Under the pieces are notes generated by a model. That model ran no database searches. It had not been told where the DNA came from and saw only the letters and a program-made list of their open reading frames with translations. Of a stretch of DNA of 64,000 nt, positions 35,093-44,108 are shown piece by piece; positions within the stretch are counted from its first letter, which is position 1, and the number at the start of each line of letters is the position of its first letter. The stretch comes from Kineosporiaceae bacterium. GTDB taxonomy: Bacteria; Actinomycetota; Actinomycetes; Actinomycetales; Kineosporiaceae. The DNA is taken from the NCBI GenBank assembly GCA_016713225.1, contig JADJPO010000001.1:310001-374000 (forward strand). Reading direction: 5' to 3'. Position numbers and translations under genes: made by a program.

Positions 35093-37246
35093 GTGACAGG
35101 TAGGGACGGTGCCGGGGATGCGCTGCGCCCCGAGGACCCGTCGGACGTCGGGCCGTACCTGATCGAGCGGCGCATCGGCCGAGGCGGGCAGGCCACCGTC
35201 TACCTGGGGCGCGACCAGGCGGGGGGTGCGGTCGCGGTCAAGGTGTTCGACCCGCAGTGGATGGCCGATCCGGAAGCTCGGCAGCAGTTGGTCGCCGAGA
35301 TCGAGGCGTTGAAGGGCGTGGCCGGCTTCGGCATCGCGCGGCTGCTCGACGCCCACCCGGACACCGACCCGGCCTATCTGGTCAGTGAGTACGTGCCCGG
35401 CCCCGACCTGGCGCACGCGGTCCGGGCTCGCGGCCCGTTGCGGGACGGAGAGTTGGACCGCTTCGCCCTCGCGACGCTGACGGCGCTGCGCTCGGTGCAC
35501 CATGCCGGGCTGGTGCACCGGGACATCAAGCCCTCGAACGTGGTCCTCGGGCCGGACGGGCCGCGCCTGGTGGATTTCGGGATCGTGGCTCGCCACGGTG
35601 AGGTCGAGGACACCTCGGACGGCGTGCTCGGGACCCGCGAATACCTCGCCCCGGAGCTCACCGCGGCGGCGGGCCACCCGGTGTCGCCGGCGTCCGACCT
35701 CTTTGCCTGGGCAGCGACGGTGGCGTTCGCGGCGTCCGGTGCCGTGCCGACCTGCTCGGACGACCCGTTGCCGGGGGTGCCAGGGGCGCTGGCCGAGGTG
35801 TTGCGCCGCTGCCTGGGGTCGGATCCGGCGACGCGTCCGGATGCCGCCGAGGCGATGGAGCTGGTGTTGCGGGCAGCTCATGACTCGCGCACCCTGCCTG
35901 CCGCCGTTCCCGATCCGCGACCAGCCGTGCCCGATCCACGACCCGCCGTTCCCGCCTGGGGCACTCCACCGCCGCCCGGCCCAGGTACGGTCGCGTCGGC
36001 CCGGCCGGCGTCGTCGCCCCGGACGACGCCGCCCCGGACGACGCTGCCGCCCCGGCAGGTGCCTTTCGTGGGACGGGGTTCGTGGCGGGGCTGGCGCTGG
36101 CTGGTCATTCCGGCGGCCGCGGCTCTGCTGGTCGGGCTCGGCGGGGTCAACCGCGACAGCGACACCCCGGAGGGCGAACCGTTCGACCCCGCGGCCGCCG
36201 CCGAGCACGCGGGCGACACCGACCGGGACGACGCCCGAGACGTCCAGGACGACAGAGCGCTGACTCAGCCCCGGGTGATTCCGGTTCAGCTGTTCGCCGC
36301 AGGGATTCGAACCGGGTTCTCGGTGGCTTCCGACGGTTCCACGGTGACCGCCCAGGAGGGCTGCTCCCTGGTGACGAAGGACGCCGCCTCCGGCCGGGCC
36401 AGGGTGAGCACCAGGATCGAATCCGAGAACGCGACCTGCCGTCTGCTTCCGGACCCGGCCGTCGAACGGGTCCTGGTTCTCTCCGAGGTGTCCCGCACGC
36501 ACACCCGGGTGCGGATCGACGACCTCAGTTCGGGCGCCAGGGTGACCGCGGTGATCGCCGGAACGGTGCAACGCCTGCAGTTCTCGGCCGACGGGCAGTG
36601 GCTGGCCCTCGGGGTGGACGGCCATGCCGTCCACCTGCTGGACACGCGCGCCGGGCGGTTGGCGGGCGCGGGGATGCCTACCGCTGCAGCGGGCGCCTGG
36701 GGGGTCTGGGCCGCCGACGCCGGATTGGACACGATCGCCGCCCCCCTGCCGGACGACGAAGGTCTCGGCGTGTGGTCGGTCACGGTCGATCCGCGCGGTG
36801 AGGCGATCGCCTCGATGCCGAACGATGCGACGTCCCTCGCCTTCCCGCTGGCTGTCGGCCCGTCGGGCACGCGCGTGGCCCGCGTCGGCCTCGACGGCGA
36901 CACGGTGATCCTGTCGAGCCTCTCGGCGAATGCGTCGGCAACCGTGATGCCATGGCTGCTGGGCTCCGGTCCGGGGGGTGGGCCGGTGGCGTTGGCCTTC
37001 AGCCCGGACGGCGCCTACCTCGCCGGATTCGGACGTGACGGTGGCCAGATCTGGCGGGTCCGGGACGGCACCGTGGTGGGGCCGCTGCTGGGCGCGGTGG
37101 CCGGGGTGATCCACTCCTCCGCGCCGAACGTGCTCGATGCCTCGGCCGAGTTGCGGTTCAGTCAGGACTCCTCGCGCCTGGTGCTGCGCTCCGGTCGGGG
37201 AGTCGTCGTGACGTGGGACGTGGCGGACGCCACGGCAGTGTCCTAG
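35093..37246 (+). CDS. Transmembrane Ser/Thr protein kinase with propeller-like ectodomain
   Basis: A 717-residue kinase with a full set of catalytic features: glycine loop GRGGQATV (29-36), Lys50 in VAVKVF, HRDIKPSN (Asp144), DFG (161-163) and APE. A Pro-rich linker contains repeated VPDPRPA units. One membrane helix follows (about 335-352). The external part (about 400-717) has beta-rich units such as RLQFSADGQWLALGVDG and LAFSPDGAYLAGFG, typical of WD40/propeller folds. GTG at 35093 after AAGGAG. It presumably senses an external ligand and phosphorylates cytoplasmic targets; the upstream pseudokinase is a likely partner. Confidence 0.87.
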   Translation: MTGRDGAGDALRPEDPSDVGPYLIERRIGRGGQATVYLGRDQAGGAVAVKVFDPQWMADPEARQQLVAEIEALKGVAGFGIARLLDAHPDTDPAYLVSEYVPGPDLAHAVRARGPLRDGELDRFALATLTALRSVHHAGLVHRDIKPSNVVLGPDGPRLVDFGIVARHGEVEDTSDGVLGTREYLAPELTAAAGHPVSPASDLFAWAATVAFAASGAVPTCSDDPLPGVPGALAEVLRRCLGSDPATRPDAAEAMELVLRAAHDSRTLPAAVPDPRPAVPDPRPAVPAWGTPPPPGPGTVASARPASSPRTTPPRTTLPPRQVPFVGRGSWRGWRWLVIPAAAALLVGLGGVNRDSDTPEGEPFDPAAAAEHAGDTDRDDARDVQDDRALTQPRVIPVQLFAAGIRTGFSVASDGSTVTAQEGCSLVTKDAASGRARVSTRIESENATCRLLPDPAVERVLVLSEVSRTHTRVRIDDLSSGARVTAVIAGTVQRLQFSADGQWLALGVDGHAVHLLDTRAGRLAGAGMPTAAAGAWGVWAADAGLDTIAAPLPDDEGLGVWSVTVDPRGEAIASMPNDATSLAFPLAVGPSGTRVARVGLDGDTVILSSLSANASATVMPWLLGSGPGGGPVALAFSPDGAYLAGFGRDGGQIWRVRDGTVVGPLLGAVAGVIHSSAPNVLDASAELRFSQDSSRLVLRSGRGVVVTWDVADATAVS

Positions 37247-37254
37247 GCCGGCGC

Positions 37255-37271
37255 AGCCCGCCCCGCGGGCT
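37255..37271 (+). terminator. Short hairpin after the kinase gene
   Basis: AGCCCG-ccccg-CGGGCT starts nine bases after the kinase stop. A compact GC stem without T-tract; a plausible terminator, weaker than the one at 32169. Confidence 0.4.
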
Positions 37272-37453
37272 ACCTCAGCCTCGCAGTCACCGTCCGTGGT
37301 CGGAGGATGGTGCCAGGTCTCTGATCGGGCATTTCTGCACCCGAGAAGACACGATTCCTCTAGTGTCGGTGACGTTGCGTGGCCCCTTTGGAGCAGAGCT
37401 CGAGGGATTCTCGCAGAGAGTGATCACAGCGAGATGGAGTCACCGGGTCGACC

Positions 37454-38380
37454 ATGAAAACTGAGCGGGCGCGCAGTCTCCCGGGAATCGTCCTGGCCGC
37501 CACCACGCTGGTGCTCGTGGTGGCGCTGGTGATCGCTGCCAGATGGCCCGGGCGCGGGGCGGACCTGGTGACGGTGAACCCGCTCCCGGTGGCCGCACCG
37601 TCACCCACGTCGGCCCCCACGCCCACTGGCCCGGCGTCGCCCAGCCCCGCCACCTCCGTCGATGCCGCCGCCACGACGGTGGCCTCGAGCTCCCACCGCG
37701 CCGACCCGGCGCCACGGCGGACGACACCCCGGCGCTCACCCAGTCCCCGCCGAACGGCGACCCTGCGGGTCACGGCCACACCGCAGCAGCCCTCACCAGC
37801 AGCGCCCGCGCCGTCCCCGCAGCCCCCCAGCCAGCCGGAGCGCGCCGTGCTCACGGTGACGAACAAGGGCACCACCGTGAGCGGCGGGTATGTCGTCCTG
37901 TCGATCAGCAATGTGGTTCCCAACCGCGGCACCCTGGCATCGATCACGGTCTTCGGTGGCCCCGTCGCCGTGGGCATCGCCCCGTCGCCGGCCGGCCCCT
38001 ACACCGCGAGTGTCTCGGGGCTGCAGCTCGGCGTGGCGTACTCGTTCTCGGCTCGGGTGTGCAACTCCCTGGGCTCGTGCACCGACTCGGCCGCCGAGTC
38101 GGTGACGATCATGCCTCCGGCACCCACCGCCGGCACCGTCTCGCTCACCCGGTCGACCTTCCTGTACGTGGTCTGGAGTGCGGTGATCAGCCCGACGCCC
38201 GCCACCACGTGCTCGGTGCGCCTCGAGCGAGGAGGCGTCTCGCTGGGATCCGTGGCCGTGGGCCGTGCCGCGGGTTCCGTGGCGTACCAGTACGCCGGCT
38301 TGGGCAGCTACCAAGCGGTCAAGACCTGCACCTGGGAGGGCGGGACCGTCGTGGCCCGCAGCTCGGTGATCACCCTCTGA
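37454..38380 (+). CDS. Membrane-anchored Fn3-like module protein
   Basis: A 308-residue protein with an N-terminal signal anchor (VLAATTLVLVVALVIAA), a Ser/Thr/Pro-rich stalk of about 100 residues, one Fn3-like repeat with AYSFSARVCNSLGSC, and a C-terminal module (AGTVSLTRSTF...YQAVKTCTWEGGTVVARSS). Both modules match those at the end of the pseudokinase two genes upstream, so this is a kinase-free paralogue of its ectodomain. It could compete for or share the same ligand or cell-wall site. No close ribosome site is seen before the ATG. Confidence 0.75.
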   Translation: MKTERARSLPGIVLAATTLVLVVALVIAARWPGRGADLVTVNPLPVAAPSPTSAPTPTGPASPSPATSVDAAATTVASSSHRADPAPRRTTPRRSPSPRRTATLRVTATPQQPSPAAPAPSPQPPSQPERAVLTVTNKGTTVSGGYVVLSISNVVPNRGTLASITVFGGPVAVGIAPSPAGPYTASVSGLQLGVAYSFSARVCNSLGSCTDSAAESVTIMPPAPTAGTVSLTRSTFLYVVWSAVISPTPATTCSVRLERGGVSLGSVAVGRAAGSVAYQYAGLGSYQAVKTCTWEGGTVVARSSVITL

Positions 38381-38407
38381 GTCTCGGACGGCGACCGCCC
38401 GGCAGGA

Positions 38408-39436
38408 TCAGCCGGTGAGGCCGGAGCGCCCGATCTGGCGATGAATCTCATCGACCAACTCCATGATGGCGATCGTCTCGTCGAGTGGCAGCACCGGTGA
38501 CTCGGTCAGTCCCGCCCGGACACACCGGGCCACCTCGGCGGCCTCGAACCGCAGGCCCTTGCCCGGCCCGGCCAGCGCCGGGGTCTCGAAGTGTTCGCTG
38601 CTGCCCTCACGGCGGGTGAGGGTGAAACCGGTGGGGGCGTAGAAGATCGGCTCGACGTCGATGGTGCCCGCGGTGCCGGTGATGAACGTCCGGCAGGCGG
38701 TTCGGGCGGTGAGGGTCGTGGTGATCACCGCGTGGGCGCCGTTGGGGTAACGGAGCACGGCGGAGGTGGTGGCGTCGACGCCGGTCATCGCCGGGTCGGC
38801 CACGGCGGTCACCGCGGTGGGGACGCCGAGCACCATCACGACCCACGACAATGGGTAGATGCCCAGGTCGAGGACCGCGCCGCCGCCGAGAGCCGGATCG
38901 TAGAGCCGGTGAGCGGGATCGGCCGCGAACCCCTGCCCGTGATCGGCCACGACCGTACGGATCTCGCCCAGCGCGCCGTCCGCGATCAGTTCCCGGATCC
39001 GGACGGCGTGGGGCAGGAACCGGGTCCACATCGCCTCCAGACAGAACACCCCGGCATCGCGGGCCGCCGTCGCGACCTGGCGGGCCTCTGCGGCGTTCAT
39101 CGTGAACGGCTTCTCGACCAGGACGTGTTTGCCCGCCCCGATCGCCGCCAGGGCTCCCTCGGCGTGCGCGGGGTGAGGCGTCGCGACGTAGACGGCGTCC
39201 ACGGCGGGGTCGGTGACCAACGCCTGCAGCGAGCCGTGGGCCGCCGGGACACCGAGTTCGGCGGCGACCTGCTCGGCGCGTTCGGTGGTGCGCGAGCCCA
39301 CGGCGACGACGCGGGCGTCGTCCAGGGCGCCGACCTCGCGGATGAAGGAGCGGGCGATGCCACCGGTGCCGAGCACACCCCAGCGCAGCGGGCGGTCGGC
39401 GTGGTCGGTGCCGTTCTCATGGCTCGGGTCCGTCAT
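38408..39436 (-). CDS. Gfo/Idh/MocA family oxidoreductase
   Basis: A 342-residue NAD(P)-dependent dehydrogenase. The Rossmann motif is WGVLGTGGIARSFI, followed by the family marker HVLVEKPFTMNAAEA (EKP) and YDPALGGGAVLDLGIYPLSW, where the Asp and nearby His are typical of the trans-dihydrodiol/sugar dehydrogenase branch. Substrate unknown. The ATG at 39436 begins a short extension before the fold. Confidence 0.87.
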   Translation of the reverse strand: MTDPSHENGTDHADRPLRWGVLGTGGIARSFIREVGALDDARVVAVGSRTTERAEQVAAELGVPAAHGSLQALVTDPAVDAVYVATPHPAHAEGALAAIGAGKHVLVEKPFTMNAAEARQVATAARDAGVFCLEAMWTRFLPHAVRIRELIADGALGEIRTVVADHGQGFAADPAHRLYDPALGGGAVLDLGIYPLSWVVMVLGVPTAVTAVADPAMTGVDATTSAVLRYPNGAHAVITTTLTARTACRTFITGTAGTIDVEPIFYAPTGFTLTRREGSSEHFETPALAGPGKGLRFEAAEVARCVRAGLTESPVLPLDETIAIMELVDEIHRQIGRSGLTG

Positions 39437-39473
39437 GAGCGCAGCTTGCCAGCTCTGTGCAACGGTGACAGGC

Positions 39474-40250
39474 GTGCCAGGGACCGTGCGGCGTCGTCGA
39501 CCCCGAGGGGACTCCGCCCGAGCAGTGCTTGCGGTGGCGGTGCTTTTCGTCGTCCTGGCGGGGCTCGGCTGGTGGCTGAGCGGGCGGGGGACGCCTGCCG
39601 CCGGCTCGACGCCGTCCGCCGCACCCGCCACGCCCATGCCGTCCCGGCCGACCCCGAGCGGCTCGACTGCCTCGATACTCGCCCGAGATGCCTTGTCGCA
39701 TATCGTGATCCGGCCCAAGGAGCCGCTCACGGGGTACTCGCGGGCGGCCTACGGCGCCGGCTGGCTCGACCCGGACGGCAACGGCTGCGACACCCGCAAC
39801 GATGTGCTGCGGCGTGATCTGACGCAGGTCGAGCTGCGGCCGCGGACCGCCGGCTGCATCGTCGAGCGCGGCACCCTGCGCGACCCCTATACGGGTGCCG
39901 TGGTGGCCTTCGCGCGGGGCACGCGAACCTCGGGCCTGGTGAACATCGATCACGTGGTGCCGCTCGGCAACGCCTGGCGTACCGGTGCACAGCACTGGCC
40001 CCTGGCGCGCCGCAGCGCCTTCTACAACGACCCGCTCGAGCTGCTCGCGGTGCAGGAGTCGACCAACGCCGCCAAGGACGGTTCGGACGCCGCGAGCTGG
40101 CTGCCGCCTCGACCCGAGGCGCGCTGCGCCTTCGTGGCGCGGGTGATCGCGGTCAAGACCCGCTACAGGCTGTGGATGACCCAGGCCGAGCACGATGCCG
40201 TGGCGACGGTGCTGGCCGACTGCCCGACCCAACTGCTGCCCACCCCTTGA
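39474..40250 (+). CDS. Secreted HNH nuclease-like protein (DUF1524/GmrSD C-terminal type)
   Basis: A protein of about 258 residues with a signal anchor (AVLAVAVLFVVLAGLGWWL), a short linker and an HNH-like domain. VNIDHVVPLGNAW carries the central His, and FYNDPLELLAVQESTNAAKDGSDAASWLPP carries the Asn and later residues. Family members are exported nucleases of actinobacteria, perhaps for nutrient DNA or for competition. The start is uncertain among GTGs at 39465, 39474 and 39486. Confidence 0.8.
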   Translation: MPGTVRRRRPRGDSARAVLAVAVLFVVLAGLGWWLSGRGTPAAGSTPSAAPATPMPSRPTPSGSTASILARDALSHIVIRPKEPLTGYSRAAYGAGWLDPDGNGCDTRNDVLRRDLTQVELRPRTAGCIVERGTLRDPYTGAVVAFARGTRTSGLVNIDHVVPLGNAWRTGAQHWPLARRSAFYNDPLELLAVQESTNAAKDGSDAASWLPPRPEARCAFVARVIAVKTRYRLWMTQAEHDAVATVLADCPTQLLPTP

Positions 40251-40330
40251 CGGCGATGCCGATCACGCGGCACGGGCTCACGGGATGACACGGGATGACA
40301 CGGCCGTCGCCGGTGCGGCACGGTGAGCGT

Positions 40331-41128
40331 ATGCCCGAACGCGTGATCGACCTGAACGCCGACGTCGGGGAGTCGTTCGGCCGCTGGCGACTCGGCGACG
40401 ACGAGGCGGTGCTGCAGGTGGTGACCAGTGCCAATGTCGCGTGTGGCTTCCATGCCGGCGATCCGGCCACCTTGCGGCGTACCTGCGAGCTGGCGGCTCG
40501 GCGCGGGGTCGCGATCGGGGCGCAGGTCGGCTACCGCGACCTGGCCGGGTTCGGTCGCCGATTCCTGGACGTCGCCCCCGACGACCTGCGCGACGACGTG
40601 CTCTACCAGCTCGGTGCGCTCGACGCCTTCGCCCGGGTGGCCGGGACCCGGGTTCGGTATGTGAAGCCGCACGGGGCCTTGTACAACGCCGTGGTGCACC
40701 ACGAGGCGCAGGCGCTCGCGGTCGTCCGGGCGGTGCGTGAGTTCGCGAACGCCATGGCCACGGTGGGCACGGTGGACCTTCCGGTGCTGGGACTGCCGGG
40801 GTCGGCCCTGCTCGCGGCGGCCGCCGAGGCCGGGTTGCGGCCGGTGGCCGAGTGTTTCGCCGATCGCGGGTACACCAGCGACGGGCGGTTGATGCCGCGT
40901 TCTCGACCGGGGGCGGTGGTGAGTGACCCGCACCTGGTGGCGGCGCGCGCCGTCCGGATGGTGGTCGCGGGCGAGGTGATCGCGGACGACGGAAGCGTGG
41001 TTCCCGTTGCGGCGCAGTCGGTCTGCCTTCACGGCGACAGCCCGGACGCCGCCGAGTCGGCGCGCGCGGTGCGGGACGCTCTGGCGGCGGCAGGTGTCGT
41101 GGTGCAGACATTCGTGGGCGCGCAGTGA
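40331..41128 (+). CDS. pxpA: 5-oxoprolinase subunit PxpA (LamB/YcsF family)
   Basis: A 265-residue protein with the LamB/YcsF signature VIDLNADVGESFGRWRLGDDE at the start and VKPHGALYNAVVHHE inside. With PxpB and PxpC it hydrolyses 5-oxoproline (pyroglutamate) to glutamate using ATP. It is the first gene of the three-gene operon; the next start is 12 bases after the stop. Confidence 0.92.
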   Translation: MPERVIDLNADVGESFGRWRLGDDEAVLQVVTSANVACGFHAGDPATLRRTCELAARRGVAIGAQVGYRDLAGFGRRFLDVAPDDLRDDVLYQLGALDAFARVAGTRVRYVKPHGALYNAVVHHEAQALAVVRAVREFANAMATVGTVDLPVLGLPGSALLAAAAEAGLRPVAECFADRGYTSDGRLMPRSRPGAVVSDPHLVAARAVRMVVAGEVIADDGSVVPVAAQSVCLHGDSPDAAESARAVRDALAAAGVVVQTFVGAQ

Positions 41129-41140
41129 CAAGGTGATCGA

Positions 41141-41791
41141 GTGACCTGGTCCGTGCGCCTGCTGCCCCTGGGCGATCGTGCGCAGCTGATCGAGATCGAC
41201 GGTGGCTCTCGCGAGGTGCTGGCGGTTCACCGGGCGCTCGACCGGGATCGGCAGATCGGGGTGGTCGACCTCGTGCCGGCGGCGCGCACCGTGCTGGTCA
41301 CCTTCGATCCGAGCGTGCTCAGCCCGGCCGCTGTGGCCGGGTGGATCAGCGACGTCACCTCGGCCGAGCACCCCGGGCGCGAGGATGAGGACGAGCGCGG
41401 GGCACCGCCGATCCAGGTGCCGGTTCGTTACGACGGCGACGATCTGGCCGAGGTTGCCACCCTCACCGGGCTCAGCCCGGTCGAGGTGATCGAGGCCCAC
41501 ACCGCCACCCCGTGGACCGTCGCCTTCACCGGCTTCGCGCCCGGGTTCGCCTATCTCATCGGCGGTGATCCGCGGCTACAGGTGCCGCGTCGCGCCACCC
41601 CGCGGGCTGTCGTCCCGGCGGGTGCCGTGGGGCTGGCCGGACCGTACTCCGGGGTGTATCCGCGCAGCTCCCCCGGCGGGTGGCAGGTGATCGGCCACAC
41701 CGAGGCGACCATCTGGGACGTGCACGCCGACCCACCGGCGCTGCTGCGCCCCGGCGCCCGGGTGCAGTTCGTCCCGGACGGCGCGCGATGA
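41141..41791 (+). CDS. pxpB: 5-oxoprolinase subunit PxpB (KipI family)
   Basis: A 216-residue protein of the allophanate hydrolase subunit 1/KipI family, with TPWTVAFTGFAPGFAYLIGGDPRL and YPRSSPGGWQVIGHTE. It works with PxpA and PxpC. GTG start; its stop overlaps the pxpC start (ATGA at 41788-41791). Confidence 0.92.
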   Translation: MTWSVRLLPLGDRAQLIEIDGGSREVLAVHRALDRDRQIGVVDLVPAARTVLVTFDPSVLSPAAVAGWISDVTSAEHPGREDEDERGAPPIQVPVRYDGDDLAEVATLTGLSPVEVIEAHTATPWTVAFTGFAPGFAYLIGGDPRLQVPRRATPRAVVPAGAVGLAGPYSGVYPRSSPGGWQVIGHTEATIWDVHADPPALLRPGARVQFVPDGAR

Positions 41792-42708
41792 TCGCCGAAC
41801 CGGCGCTGCTGGTCGAACGGGTCGGCGTCCTGGTCACCGTGCAGGACCTCGGCCGGCCGGGTTACGCCCACCTCGGCGTGACGCGGTCGGGGGCCGCCGA
41901 CCGGGCGGCCTTCCGGCGGGCCAACCGCCTGGTCGGCAACCACCAGAGCGCCGCCGCCCTCGAGGTCACGCTCGGCGGGTTGTCGGTGCTCGCCCTGGCC
42001 GAGTTGACCATCGCGGTCACCGGCGCGTCCTGCCCGGTCACCCTCGACGGCCGGGTCGCGGCGAACGAGGCGGTGATCGACGTCCCGACCGGTGGCCAGC
42101 TCGATCTGGGTCCGGCGGCGGCGGGTCTTCGGGCCTATCTGGCCGTGCGCGGCGGCGTCCAGGTCGACCCGGTGCTCGGATCGCGGGCGAGCGACACCCT
42201 GTCGGGCCTCGGCCCGCGCGCGCTCCGCGCGGGTGACGTGGTGCCGATCGGTGGCGCCGACAGCCCCGACCTGGCTCGCTGGCCGCGGATCGCGCAGGTG
42301 CCTGTGGCCGCCCTGCCGGATCCGCTCGATGTCGTGGCACTCGACGCCGTGCCCGGCCCTCGGGCCGATTGGCTGGACGCCGCCGGCACGGCAACGTTGT
42401 GGCAGACGACCTGGGTGGTCTCGGCCCAGTCCAACCGGGTGGGTCTGCGGTGCGAGGGGCCGGTCGTGACCCGCGCGGTCACCGACGAGCTGCCCAGCGA
42501 GGGACTGGTCCGGGGGGCGATCCAGGTGCCACCGTCCGGTCAGCCGGTGGTGTTCCTGGCCGATCACCCGGTGACCGGTGGCTACCCCGTCGCGGCGGTA
42601 TTGCACGACGAGCACGTGGACGCCGCCGCGCAACTGCGCCCGGGGCAGCGATTCCGGCTGCACCACCGCCCGCAGGACAGCCGGCGTATCGCGCCCACCC
42701 CGCGGTGA
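41788..42708 (+). CDS. pxpC: 5-oxoprolinase subunit PxpC (KipA family)
   Basis: A 306-residue protein of the allophanate hydrolase subunit 2 family: VTVQDLGRPGYAHLGVTRSGAADR at the start, SNRVGLRCEG in the middle and HPVTGGYPVAAVL near the end. It is the last gene of the pxp operon, translationally coupled to pxpB. An inverted repeat begins at its stop codon. Confidence 0.92.
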   Translation: MIAEPALLVERVGVLVTVQDLGRPGYAHLGVTRSGAADRAAFRRANRLVGNHQSAAALEVTLGGLSVLALAELTIAVTGASCPVTLDGRVAANEAVIDVPTGGQLDLGPAAAGLRAYLAVRGGVQVDPVLGSRASDTLSGLGPRALRAGDVVPIGGADSPDLARWPRIAQVPVAALPDPLDVVALDAVPGPRADWLDAAGTATLWQTTWVVSAQSNRVGLRCEGPVVTRAVTDELPSEGLVRGAIQVPPSGQPVVFLADHPVTGGYPVAAVLHDEHVDAAAQLRPGQRFRLHHRPQDSRRIAPTPR

Positions 42709-42759
42709 TCATGTCATCCGTGCACATCGATACATCGGTGGACACGGATGGCCTGATCA
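42706..42759. repeat. Nested inverted repeat after pxpC
   Basis: TGATCA (42706-42711) and TGATCA (42754-42759) bracket CATCCGTG (42715-42722) and CACGGATG (42743-42750), with a 20-base centre. The first TGA is the pxpC stop. It may act as terminator hairpin or as an operator for the downstream GGDEF gene, 133 bases away. The octamer also occurs at 904. Confidence 0.5.
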
Positions 42760-42891
42760 CGGCGGGGTGGGGGCGCCACGCCACACGGCAGAGATCATTG
42801 CTTTCTCCTAGCGTTTGTCACACAGTGGAGTCAAATCACTACAGAGAATCACATCGACGGAACATCCCGACGCGACCAAAGGAGGTGCAAA

Positions 42892-43980
42892 GTGCCGACG
42901 GCTCATCGCTCGTCGACATCGAATCGTGGCGACGACCGCTTTCGTGCCCTGTTCGAGCACGCCTCGGTGGGCGTCGCCCTGTGCGATCTCGACGGGCGCT
43001 TCTGCGATGTCAACGTCACCTTGCGCGATCTGCTCGGGGGGACCGGCATCGACCCGGACGCCGGGGGCTTGACCGACCTGCTGTGCCACACGCCGGGCGA
43101 GGCCGATGAGGTGACCGAGTGGTGCGAGGGGTTGGATGCCGTGAGCGCGGGCCGGCGGCTCGTGGCCCGGGTGCAGGTGAACCTCAGCCCGCCGGACGCC
43201 GCGCCCCGGCTGGTGCAGGCCACCGCGGCGACCGTCGTCCTGGGCGAGCGACCGTACCTGTTGGCGCACATCGAGGATGCCACCGGGCGCAGGCTGGAAC
43301 GTCAGCGGCTGGTGCACCTGGCCACTCATGACGGCCTGACCGGTCTGCCCAACCGTGAACTGGTGCAGCAACGCCTGGTGGCCGCCCTGGCTCGCGCCGC
43401 CTCGATCCGCTTGCCGGTCGGCGTGCTCTACCTCGACCTGGACCATCTCGAGAGCATCAACGATCGGTACGGCCGACCCTGTGGTGACGCCGTGCTGGCC
43501 GAGGTGGGGCGGCGGTTGGCGAGCGTGCTGCGTGCCGGGGACAGCGCCGGCCGACTGGGCGACGACGAGTTCCTGATCGTGGCCGGCGACGTCCCGGACG
43601 AGAGCGCGCTGGCCGAACTGGTCCGGCGCATCGAGGCCACGGTGAGCCGTCCGGTCGAGGTGCAGTGCGAGGACGAGGCCCTCGCCGCCGCGGGGGCACC
43701 GGACCCGGAGGCGCACGTGATCGAGGTGGCCGTCGGGATCGGTGTCAGCATCGGTGCGGTCATGAGTCGCCCGGGTGACCAGCCGGCGACCCTGATGCGC
43801 CGGGCCGATGCCGCGATGTACGCGGTGAAGCGAGCCCGACGCCGCCAGGCCCGTCGCGTCGCGGCGGGTGCGGCCCCTCACTCCGCTCTCGCCGGCCCGC
43901 CCCGGCCTCGCGCCGAGGCACTCTCGCTCGGCGGTCTGCACGGCTCACCGGAGCAGGCCAGACTCGCGGAGCAACGCTGA
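42892..43980 (+). CDS. PAS-GGDEF diguanylate cyclase-like protein
   Basis: A 362-residue soluble protein: PAS domain about 15-130 (FRALFEHASVGVALCDLDGRF) and GGDEF domain about 140-320 (LTGLPNRELVQQRL, VLYLDLDHLESIN). The active-site loop reads RLGDDEFLIV (GDDEF, 223-227), with Asp for the second Gly. Some cyclases tolerate this, but activity is not assured. No EAL domain. AAAGGAGG six bases before the GTG gives a strong start. It likely makes or senses c-di-GMP. Confidence 0.87.
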   Translation: MPTAHRSSTSNRGDDRFRALFEHASVGVALCDLDGRFCDVNVTLRDLLGGTGIDPDAGGLTDLLCHTPGEADEVTEWCEGLDAVSAGRRLVARVQVNLSPPDAAPRLVQATAATVVLGERPYLLAHIEDATGRRLERQRLVHLATHDGLTGLPNRELVQQRLVAALARAASIRLPVGVLYLDLDHLESINDRYGRPCGDAVLAEVGRRLASVLRAGDSAGRLGDDEFLIVAGDVPDESALAELVRRIEATVSRPVEVQCEDEALAAAGAPDPEAHVIEVAVGIGVSIGAVMSRPGDQPATLMRRADAAMYAVKRARRRQARRVAAGAAPHSALAGPPRPRAEALSLGGLHGSPEQARLAEQR

Positions 43981-44108
43981 GCGCGCCGAGTGGCCCGGGT
44001 CGGGAGGCGGACTCGCTGGCGACCTCCCCCGAGCCGCAACTCATCACCCGCGGCGAGCCGGATGCCACAACGGCGGTGGGACGGCAGTGGGCCCGGCAGT
44101 CTGGTGGC

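Noticed and set aside
35000..37114. Minus-strand open frame of 704 codons
   Set aside because: Antisense to the active kinase, whose catalytic motifs are intact.
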